Assembly (NCBI GenBank): GCA_900551365.1
Contig: URVZ01000091.1
Location: 1-7,015, forward strand
Origin: an uncultured Collinsella sp.
GTDB taxonomy: Bacteria; Actinomycetota; Coriobacteriia; Coriobacteriales; Coriobacteriaceae
Direction: 5' to 3'
Length of the DNA stretch: 7,015 nucleotides
The position numbers and the translations under genes are program-made. Within the stretch, counting starts at the first letter, position 1; each line of letters starts with the position of its first letter. Shown piece by piece: positions 1-5,425 of this stretch. The notes under the pieces were generated by a model. The model was not told where the DNA came from. It searched no databases and saw only the letters and a program-made list of their open reading frames with translations.

Positions 1-45
1 GTTGAAGATCACGATGGGTGTGTTGGTTTGTAAAAAGGCGAGCAT
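1..45 (-). CDS. Possible 5' end of an unidentified gene, cut by the left edge
   Basis: An ATG at 45-43 opens 15 codons that stay open to the window edge, reading MLAFLQTNTPIVIFN. A GGGAG sequence at 51-55 sits five bases upstream, a fair ribosome-binding site, and a promoter-like pair lies at 83-109. It points the same way as the upstream RluA-family gene and could be the next transcription unit. Too little protein is visible to assign a family; the hydrophobic IVIF stretch could begin a membrane segment. Whether this is a real gene is an inference from the start signals alone. Confidence 0.4.
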   Translation of the reverse strand, partial: MLAFLQTNTPIVIFN

Positions 46-82
46 GCAGGCTCCCGAGAACGCGTTACGTAAACAACCGTAT

Positions 83-109
83 ATCTTACCGCAGGCTAAT
101 CGAGTTCAA
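83..109 (-). promoter_or_regulatory. Candidate sigma70-type promoter for the left-edge gene
   Basis: On the minus strand TTGAAC (109-104) is followed 15 bases later by TAAGAT (88-83). The -35 match is good and the -10 match moderate, but the spacing is shorter than the ideal 17. Transcription would start near position 76, about 30 bases before the candidate ATG at 45. No T-run terminator separates it from the RluA-family gene, so read-through is also possible. Confidence 0.33.
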
Positions 110-127
110 GAAACCACCTAATACTGG

Positions 128-1141
128 CTAGACTTCGAGAAGACCGAGCTGTGGAACGATTTCGTCGCCAGCGGCAGTACGACCGAGTGAGCGAGGAGCC
201 AGGTCGTCGAGAACCGCGGCAAGATCCCACGGCAGCTCATCGCGGCACTCAATACGCTCCCCCGTCACGGGATGGTCGAATGCGACGCGCCAGGAATGAA
301 GGAATTGCCTGGTCAGACCCTGATCGGCGCGTGCATCGCACTTGCCGTAGAGCGGATCGCCCACGCAGGCATGGTTGATATGGCGCATATGCACGCGAAT
401 CTGATGTGTGCGGCCCGTAAACAGGTGGCACTCGACGAGCGTATAGCCGTCATCAAAACGCGTGGAATCAAAGCGCTCAAGGACCTTAAAGGTCGTAATG
501 GCCTGACGCGCGAAAGGATCGTCCGAAACCGCCATCTTGACGCGGTCGCGCGTGGAACGGGCAATACCGGTATTGATGGTGCCCTCGTCCATGGCGATGT
601 GCCCGTGGACAAGCGTGATATAGCGGCGGTCGAGCGTACGCGTGCGAATGAGATTTTGAAGCGCGCGCTGGGTGTCGTCGTCTTTTGCCGCGAGCATAAG
701 GCCCGAGGTATCGCGATCCAGGCGATGCACGATGCCGGGGCGGTCCTCACCCTGCACGGTACCAAGATGATCGATACCGCAGTGGTAGACCAAGGCGTTC
801 GCAAGCGTGCCGCTCTCGTGGCCGTGGGCGGGATGGCACACCAGCCCGCGCTGCTTGGAGAGCACAATGAGATAGTCGTCCTCATAGCGAATGTCGAGCG
901 GGATGGCCTCGGGAATCACATCGGTGGGATCGTGCGGCTCGGGCAGGTCGACCGAGATGCGGTCACCGGCGCGTACGGCATACTTTTTTGACAGACAGGT
1001 CTCGCCGTTCACGATTACGGCGCCGCCCTCGATCAAATGCGCGCAGGCAGAGCGCGTGGGGCAGCCGTCGTTGGCACCCAGAAAGCCGTCGAGACGCTGG
1101 CCAGAGCAATCGTCGGCAACAAGAATATGGATGTCGGCCAT
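128..1141 (-). CDS. RluA-family 23S rRNA pseudouridine synthase (RluD/YlyB-like)
   Basis: This 337-residue cytoplasmic enzyme should convert specific uridines in RNA, probably 23S rRNA, to pseudouridine. An N-terminal S4 RNA-binding region spans about residues 16-68. The catalytic domain holds the family signature HRLDRDTSG (139-147), with D142 the expected catalytic aspartate, and GRTHQIRVHM (243-252), the second conserved RluA block. The ATG overlaps the last base of the lspA stop codon (TAATG), and an AAAGGA ribosome-binding site lies nine bases upstream inside lspA, so translation is probably coupled. An RluA-family gene directly after lspA is a common arrangement (ylyB in Bacillus). The exact uridine target cannot be read from sequence, so I give no symbol: RluA, RluC and RluD share these motifs, and only the S4 domain favours RluC/RluD types. 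Length is normal for the family. Confidence 0.95.
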   Translation of the reverse strand: MADIHILVADDCSGQRLDGFLGANDGCPTRSACAHLIEGGAVIVNGETCLSKKYAVRAGDRISVDLPEPHDPTDVIPEAIPLDIRYEDDYLIVLSKQRGLVCHPAHGHESGTLANALVYHCGIDHLGTVQGEDRPGIVHRLDRDTSGLMLAAKDDDTQRALQNLIRTRTLDRRYITLVHGHIAMDEGTINTGIARSTRDRVKMAVSDDPFARQAITTFKVLERFDSTRFDDGYTLVECHLFTGRTHQIRVHMRHINHACVGDPLYGKCDARADQGLTRQFLHSWRVAFDHPVTGERIECRDELPWDLAAVLDDLAPRSLGRTAAGDEIVPQLGLLEV

Positions 1142-1740
1142 TAACGCTCATTCCTTTCGCGAATCTTGCGGGCACGCTCCCCACGCTGCTTGGCTTTGCG
1201 CTTAGCGCGGGCCTCATCACGGGCATTGAGCTCAGCAGTCGCATCGACCTCGCGAGCGGCGGGACTCAAGAAAATGTAACCGATAAGCGCCAGCACAACA
1301 CCGACCGTAATGCCGATATCGGCCACATTGAAGACGGGAAAGTCGATGAAGGTGGTGGCAATAAAATCGGTCACGAAGCCAAAGGCCAAACGATCGATAG
1401 CGTTGCCGATAGCACCGCCCGCAACCATCGCCATGCCCACAACCTCAAGATGGGCGAGATGAGGTGCACGAACGAGGTACACGGCAATAGCGACAATGAC
1501 CGCCAGCGCCAGCACGGCAAACGCGATGCCATGCCCCTCGCCCATGCTAAAGGCAGCGCCGATATTGCGGACAAACAGGAAGTCGATCACGCCGGGGATG
1601 ACGGTCACATGCAGTGCATCGCCCACGGCACGAACCGCAAGCTTGGTCAACTGGTCAACAAGCAGCACAACCAGCGCCACCCCACCAGCAACACCCAACC
1701 GCCAACCCAAAGGCGGCGTCATATCCCCAGTACGACCCAA
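1141..1740 (-). CDS. lspA: Lipoprotein signal peptidase (signal peptidase II)
   Basis: LspA is the inner-membrane aspartic protease that removes the signal peptide from diacylglyceryl-modified prolipoproteins. The 199-residue protein shows the family blocks in order: DQLTK (29-33), VRNIGAAFS (57-65), GNAIDRL (112-118) with catalytic D116, and FNVADIG (137-143) with catalytic D141. Four hydrophobic segments fit the family topology (about 15-31, 70-90, 97-115, 143-159). The start is taken as TTG at 1740-1738 because AGGGG lies six bases upstream and an in-frame TGA lies six codons upstream. The internal ATG at codon 7 has a GGGG only two bases away, too close. After the last membrane segment comes a charged tail of about 40 residues, rich in Arg, Lys and Glu, which makes the protein longer than the typical 160-170. 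Overlap with the next gene suggests a shared transcript. The ileS-lspA neighbourhood is conserved in many bacteria. Confidence 0.96.
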   Translation of the reverse strand: MGRTGDMTPPLGWRLGVAGGVALVVLLVDQLTKLAVRAVGDALHVTVIPGVIDFLFVRNIGAAFSMGEGHGIAFAVLALAVIVAIAVYLVRAPHLAHLEVVGMAMVAGGAIGNAIDRLAFGFVTDFIATTFIDFPVFNVADIGITVGVVLALIGYIFLSPAAREVDATAELNARDEARAKRKAKQRGERARKIRERNER

Positions 1741-1746
1741 ATCAAT

Positions 1747-1751
1747 CCCCT
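1747..1751 (-). promoter_or_regulatory. Ribosome-binding site that selects the TTG start of lspA
   Basis: AGGGG on the minus strand lies six bases before the TTG at 1740-1738. It supports this rare start over the ATG 18 bases further in, which has no properly spaced Shine-Dalgarno sequence. Confidence 0.6.
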
Positions 1752-1851
1752 GCCCTCAGAACAATCGGATTCCGTTGAACGCAATTAACCATCTTATATT
1801 GCCATACGCAGAGCGCACGACATATCCACCAACGCAAGCGAAATAACCAGC

Positions 1852-1890
1852 ACAAAACGAAAGCGACATTCCGAAAAACAGAATGCCGCT
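1852..1890 (-). terminator. Candidate intrinsic terminator downstream of ileS
   Basis: On the minus strand AGCGGCATTC (1890-1881) pairs with GAATGTCGCT (1871-1862) as ten pairs including one G-T wobble, around a nine-base T-rich loop. The hairpin is followed by TTCGTTTTGT, an interrupted U-tract. It is about 250 bases after the ileS stop and about 110 bases before lspA, so it could separate the two transcripts. The interrupted tract makes it weaker than the T-box or 6521-6562 terminators. Confidence 0.42.
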
Positions 1891-1905
1891 TAAATATGAC
1901 ACAGG

Positions 1906-1961
1906 TAGTCGTTGGGGACGTTCTTGTTTGACTAGTCGTTTAAGAACGTCCCCAACGACTA
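1906..1961. repeat. Perfect 20-bp inverted repeat, REP/MITE-like palindrome
   Basis: Arms at 1906-1925 and 1942-1961 are perfect reverse complements over 20 bases (core GTTGGGGACGTTCTT / AAGAACGTCCCCAAC). The 16-base loop holds a second palindrome, GACTAGTC (1930-1937), and repeats the arm's outer TAGTCGTT at 1933-1940. There is no adjacent T-tract on either strand, so it is not an intrinsic terminator. Size and symmetry fit REP elements mobilised in trans by RAYT/IS200-type transposases; that identity is inferred, since no second copy lies in this window. Confidence 0.75.
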
Positions 1962-1999
1962 GGTCCATAGAAACGCCGCATTACCGTCATCAACAGCGA

Positions 2000-2097
2000 A
2001 AACGTCCCTAAGCGAGCAAGGTGACGTGAAAGAGGAGGGAAGCGTACTTTGGTACGCGACCGACGATTGAACGTCAGATTGCCGCTTAGGAGCGTTT
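2000..2097. repeat. Long imperfect hairpin of about 98 bases with an internal stem-loop
   Basis: Arm 2000-2027 pairs with 2071-2097 in 24 Watson-Crick pairs, broken by a two-base mismatch near the outer end (2005-2006), a bulged A (2015) and a two-base internal loop (2020-2021). The segment between the arms carries GCGTAC/GTACGC (2042-2047 with 2052-2057) closed by a four-base loop, plus a purine-rich run at 2028-2041. It contains no plausible gene. It could be a dispersed palindromic repeat, a structured 3' UTR of ileS mRNA, or a small RNA; sequence alone cannot separate these. Confidence 0.65.
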
Positions 2098-2106
2098 GCA
2101 GCGTCG

Positions 2107-2141
2107 GTAGGTTACGGCGTTCTACGAACGCCGTAACCTAC
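2107..2141. repeat. Perfect 16-bp hairpin covering the ileS stop codon
   Basis: Arms 2107-2122 and 2126-2141 are perfectly complementary around a three-base loop (TAC). The right-hand arm contains the TAG stop codon of ileS (2140-2138), so the mRNA would fold into a very stable stem starting at the end of the reading frame. No U-tract follows on the minus strand, so it is not a standard rho-independent terminator. It may protect the mRNA 3' end or be part of an inserted palindromic element. Confidence 0.8.
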
Positions 2142-4939
2142 AGCGCGTCAGCGCAGCGCTTGCAGATATGTGCGTGACCGTTGTACTCGCCGACGGTGGT
2201 GCGGTAATTCCAGCAACGGTCGCAGCACTCGCCCTCGGCAGCCTCGATGGCAACGGAGAGCTCCTCGCCCTGGGTCAGCTCAACATCGGAAACGATGTAG
2301 AACTCGGCCAGGTCGACCGCCTTGTCGCCGGTCAGCAGCGCGTACATCTCGGCGGGAACGACCGCCTTGACGCGGACCTGCTGGCTCTTAGTGAAGGTGC
2401 CGACGGAGCGGGCATCCTCAAGGGCCTTGGTCACGGCGCTACGGAGCTCGAGTGAAGCCTCGAGCACGCCCTCGAACTCATTGGCCTCGTCGACCGTGAT
2501 AGGCGACTTATACCAATCGAGCAGCGCGGCGTACTTCTGGTGGTCGACGCAGCCGGCAGGCGCGTAGGCCATGGCCTCGTCGACGGTGTAGGACAAAATC
2601 GGCTGCAGATCGCGCATGAGCATCGAGAAGAGCTCGGCCAGCACGGTCTGGGCGCTGCGGCGCTCGAGCGAGCCAGGCTTGTCGCAGTACAGGCGGTCCT
2701 TCAGGGCGTCGAGGTACACGTTGGAAAGCTCGGTAACCACGAAGTCATAAAGCGCACGGTAAGCGCGCGGGAACTCGTAGCAAGAGTAAGCGTCGTCGAC
2801 CTCGGCCTGAACCTGGGTCAGACGGGCAACCATGAGCTTGTCGAGCGGCAGCAGGTCGGCAAAGGCGACACCGTCGGTCTCAGGCTCAAACTGGCCCTCG
2901 AGCTCGGAAAGCAGGAAGCGCAGCGTGTTGCGGAAACGACGGTAGGCATCGGACGTACGGGCAAGAATCTCGTGGTCGATGGACACGTCGGAGCTGGTGT
3001 CAACGGAAGCAACCCACAGGCGGATGATGTCGGCGCCCATCTCGTCACAGACCTTATTGGGGTCGATGACGTTGCCGAGCGACTTGGACATCTTGCGGCC
3101 CTGGCCGTCGAGCGTGAAGCCCTGCGAGACGACCGCCTTGTAGGGAGCATGGCCGTTGGCGCCCACCGAAGTGAGCAGCGAGCTCTGGAACCAACCGCGA
3201 TGCTGGTCGGAGCCCTCGAGGTACACATCCGCCGGATACTCCAGCTCGGGACGGTACTCGCAGACGGCCTTCCAGGAGACGCCGGAATCCCACCACACGT
3301 CGAGGATGTCCTTATCGGCCTTGAGGTGATGGCCGCCGCACTTGGGGCAGACGCAGGCCTCGCCCAGGTAGCTCTCGGGAGCGTCGGTGAACCAGGCGTC
3401 GGAGCCCTTCTCGTGGAAGAGCTTGATGACGGCGTCGAGCGTGGCGTCGTTCATGACCTTCTCGCCGCAGTCGGCACAGGTGTAGCTGGGGATAGGCACG
3501 CCCCAGTTGCGCTGACGGCTGATGCACCAGTCGGGACGCTGCTCAACCATGGCGCCGATGCGGTTGGCGGCGTGAGCCGGATACCACTTGACGTTCTCGC
3601 GAACCTCCTTACCAGCCTGCTCGCGCAAACCAGTCTTGTCCATCGAGACAAACCACTGGTCGGTAGCACGGAAGAGCACCGGGTGCTTGCAGCGCCAGCA
3701 GTGCGGATAGCTGTGCGTGATCTTCTTCTCGAGGACCAGGGTGCCGCGCTCGCGCAGGAACTCGATGATGTGCGGGTTGGCCTCGTCGGTATCCATGCCG
3801 CTGAAGGGGCCGCCGGTGCCAAACTCCTCGCCGGTGTAGAACTTGCCGTCGTCATCGACCGGCATGCAAATGTCGGTGATGCCCTCCTTGAGGCAGGCGA
3901 AGTAGTCGTCGACGCCGTGACCGGGCGAGTTGTGGACGATACCGGTACCGTCATCGACACCGACGTAATCGGCCAACAGCGCAACGCCCTCGACACCGTC
4001 AAAGATCGGCTGCTTATAGTGAATGTGATGGAAGGTCTCGGCGGGAACCACATAGGGCTTGCCGTCGACCACAACCGGGGTGTACTCCCAGCCAAACTCC
4101 TCGCAGCACTTGGGAGCTAGGTCCTCGAGCATGACCTCGGCGCGGCCGTCGTGCTCAACGGCGACGTAGGCGGCACCGGGCTTGAGAGAAACTGCCTGGT
4201 CGGAGGGGATGGTCCACGGCGTGGTCGTCCAGATGATAAAGTCAACCGGGCCGTCGAAGTTCTCGAGGCCGGCGGGCTTGGAGGTCATCTCAAAGCGCAC
4301 GAAGATGGACGGGCTCGTCTCGTCGGAGTACTCAATCTCGGCCTCAGCAAGTGCGGTATGGCAGTGCTTGCACCAGTGGACGGGCTTGTGACCGCGATAG
4401 ATCATGCCCTTGTCGAACATGGCCTTGAAAACATCGATGTCGGCGGCGTCATGCTGGTGATAGAGCGTCAGATAGGGGTTGTCCCAATCGCCGAGCACGC
4501 CCAGGCGACGGAAGCCGGCCTTCTGCAGCTCGATGTTCTCGACAGCGAACTTATTGCAAAGCTCACGGATCTTAGCCGTGGAGGTCTGGTTGAACTTCTC
4601 GGTGCCGAGCTTCTCCTCGACCTTATGCTCGATCGGCTGGCCATGGCAGTCCCAACCGGGAACATAGGGAACCTCATAGCCCTGCATCATCCAGTAACGG
4701 TTGATCATGTCCTTGGAGATCTTGTTCATGGCATGGCCGATGTGAATCGGGCCGTTGGCGTACGGAGGACCGTCGTGCAGCACGAACTTCTTGTGACCCT
4801 CGTTCTTCTTCAGAACCTGCTCGTAGACCTTGTTGTCCTGCCAGTCCTTGAGTCGCTTGGGCTCGGACTTGGAAAGACCGGCACGCATGGGAAAACCGGT
4901 CTTGGGCAGATTCATCGTCTGCTTGTACTCGTTTGCCAC
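2138..4939 (-). CDS. ileS: Isoleucyl-tRNA synthetase
   Basis: IleRS is the cytoplasmic class I synthetase that charges tRNA-Ile with isoleucine and hydrolyses mischarged valine. The 933-residue protein has the full bacterial domain order: HIGH (66-69) at the ATP site, the CP1 editing domain with WTTTPWT (238-244) and the GHGVDDY block (340-346) holding the conserved editing aspartate, KMSKS (616-620), the helical anticodon-binding region, and a C-terminal zinc finger (C906, C909, C926, C929). Four further CxxC pairs are present (190/193, 414/417, 488/491, 531/534). Length is close to the usual 930-940. The start is GTG at 4939-4937, preceded four bases earlier by AAAGGGG; an in-frame TGA six codons upstream leaves no other standard start. 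Transcription is controlled by the T-box leader just upstream. The TAG stop lies inside a 16-bp hairpin. Identification is secure. Confidence 0.99.
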   Translation of the reverse strand: MANEYKQTMNLPKTGFPMRAGLSKSEPKRLKDWQDNKVYEQVLKKNEGHKKFVLHDGPPYANGPIHIGHAMNKISKDMINRYWMMQGYEVPYVPGWDCHGQPIEHKVEEKLGTEKFNQTSTAKIRELCNKFAVENIELQKAGFRRLGVLGDWDNPYLTLYHQHDAADIDVFKAMFDKGMIYRGHKPVHWCKHCHTALAEAEIEYSDETSPSIFVRFEMTSKPAGLENFDGPVDFIIWTTTPWTIPSDQAVSLKPGAAYVAVEHDGRAEVMLEDLAPKCCEEFGWEYTPVVVDGKPYVVPAETFHHIHYKQPIFDGVEGVALLADYVGVDDGTGIVHNSPGHGVDDYFACLKEGITDICMPVDDDGKFYTGEEFGTGGPFSGMDTDEANPHIIEFLRERGTLVLEKKITHSYPHCWRCKHPVLFRATDQWFVSMDKTGLREQAGKEVRENVKWYPAHAANRIGAMVEQRPDWCISRQRNWGVPIPSYTCADCGEKVMNDATLDAVIKLFHEKGSDAWFTDAPESYLGEACVCPKCGGHHLKADKDILDVWWDSGVSWKAVCEYRPELEYPADVYLEGSDQHRGWFQSSLLTSVGANGHAPYKAVVSQGFTLDGQGRKMSKSLGNVIDPNKVCDEMGADIIRLWVASVDTSSDVSIDHEILARTSDAYRRFRNTLRFLLSELEGQFEPETDGVAFADLLPLDKLMVARLTQVQAEVDDAYSCYEFPRAYRALYDFVVTELSNVYLDALKDRLYCDKPGSLERRSAQTVLAELFSMLMRDLQPILSYTVDEAMAYAPAGCVDHQKYAALLDWYKSPITVDEANEFEGVLEASLELRSAVTKALEDARSVGTFTKSQQVRVKAVVPAEMYALLTGDKAVDLAEFYIVSDVELTQGEELSVAIEAAEGECCDRCWNYRTTVGEYNGHAHICKRCADAL

Positions 4940-4943
4940 GGTA

Positions 4944-4950
4944 CCCCTTT
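4944..4950 (-). promoter_or_regulatory. Ribosome-binding site of ileS (GTG start)
   Basis: AAAGGGG on the minus strand ends four bases before the GTG at 4939. It lies beyond the T-box terminator, so it appears only in read-through transcripts. An ATG overlapping it upstream is in another frame and does not yield IleRS. Confidence 0.65.
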
Positions 4951-4982
4951 CATGTCATGGGCGCACACGCCCGTTGGGCACC

Positions 4983-5019
4983 AAAAAAGCGCCCGTCCCT
5001 ACAAGCTGGGACGAAGCGC
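4983..5019 (-). terminator. Intrinsic terminator of the ileS T-box leader
   Basis: On the minus strand GCGCTTCGTCCC (5019-5008) pairs with GGGACGGGCGC (4999-4989) around an eight-base loop, followed at once by six T (4988-4983). Its 5' arm shares bases with the 3' side of the antiterminator (5003-5016), so the two folds exclude each other, as expected for a transcriptional T-box. Confidence 0.92.
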
Positions 5020-5280
5020 CACAAAACGAGCTGTACGCCCGCAAAAGCTCTTCGTTTAACCACCCAGCTTAGATGCCCTCGCCCGCGTATTCGCGCGCTC
5101 GCATCCGTTACTCGGCTGGCCTGTATCGACGACCATCTCGGCGATATCTACTAAGACGTGTCTGCGCGGCACGTCCGTTGGGACCGCAGCTCCGGGGTGA
5201 TTTTCATCGGTCGCATGCACGGGTTCTCAGCGCTTCCCGCTCTCTGTAGCATGCGGACGGCCGACTACTCGTCCCCATCA
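4983..5280 (-). promoter_or_regulatory. T-box riboswitch (tRNA-Ile sensing) controlling ileS
   Basis: This leader senses uncharged tRNA-Ile. Stem I is closed by GGGAC/GTCCC (5275-5271 with 5184-5180) and carries the ACAGAGAGCGGG and GAGAACCC elements typical of the distal Stem I. The specifier reads ATC (5201-5199), an Ile codon, followed by a purine. Stem III is closed by GATGC/GCATC (5105-5101 with 5076-5072). The T-box sequence AAGCTGGGTGGTTAA (5070-5056) forms antiterminator helix A1, eight perfect pairs with 5010-5003, a seven-base bulge starting TGGT (5062-5059) that can pair with the tRNA ACCA end, and helix A2, six pairs (5055-5050 with 5016-5011). TGGT matches discriminator A73 of tRNA-Ile. 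The T-box core departs from the common GGUGGNACCGCG consensus after UGGU. Stabilising the antiterminator blocks the terminator and allows ileS transcription. Confidence 0.93.
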
Positions 5281-5295
5281 ACGCTTATGCGGTGT

Positions 5296-5324
5296 ATGCT
5301 AGCACGTTCCGCGTCGGCAAAAAA
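5296..5324 (-). promoter_or_regulatory. Candidate ileS promoter with extended -10
   Basis: The minus strand has TGCTAGCAT (5304-5296), an extended -10 with TGn before TAGCAT. The 17-base-spaced -35 position falls on a T-run (5324-5319) with weak consensus match; TTGCCG (5320-5315) is nearby but only 13 bases from that -10. Initiation near 5289 would place the 5' end just before T-box Stem I, which is the best support for this site. Confidence 0.5.
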
Positions 5325-5425
5325 CCCTCAACACTGGTTTTATACGTTCGAAATTTCTCGCTATTACAAGCCTTCACTAGGAGCAAAATACCTGAAAGCA
5401 CTTTATCGAACGAAAGAAGGCTGCT

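Noticed and set aside
46..127. A terminator after the RluA-family gene
   Set aside because: No GC-rich hairpin with a T-tract is visible on the minus strand in this interval.
272..991. A 239-codon plus-strand frame opposite the RluA-family gene
   Set aside because: It is antisense to a gene with clear catalytic motifs and has no family signature of its own.
1741..1860. A promoter for lspA, with TATAAG near 1783-1788 as a -10
   Set aside because: No acceptable -35 hexamer lies 16-18 bases upstream, so I could not support it; lspA may have a weak promoter here or depend on ileS read-through.
1756..1968. A 70-codon minus-strand frame between ileS and lspA
   Set aside because: Its start and first residues lie in the 20-bp inverted repeat, it then crosses the candidate terminator, it has no convincing ribosome-binding site, and it resembles no family I know.
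2107..2141. The 16-bp hairpin at the ileS stop as a rho-independent terminator
   Set aside because: No U-tract follows on the minus strand; it is recorded as a repeat instead.
2540..4120. A 526-codon open frame on the plus strand opposite ileS
   Set aside because: It is an antisense shadow caused by the high GC third-position bias of ileS; the product is low-complexity Val/Gly/Ala/Leu-rich with no motifs.
4151..5059. A 302-codon plus-strand frame opposite the ileS 5' end and T-box
   Set aside because: It is antisense to the HIGH region of IleRS and to the T-box antiterminator; there is no recognisable domain.
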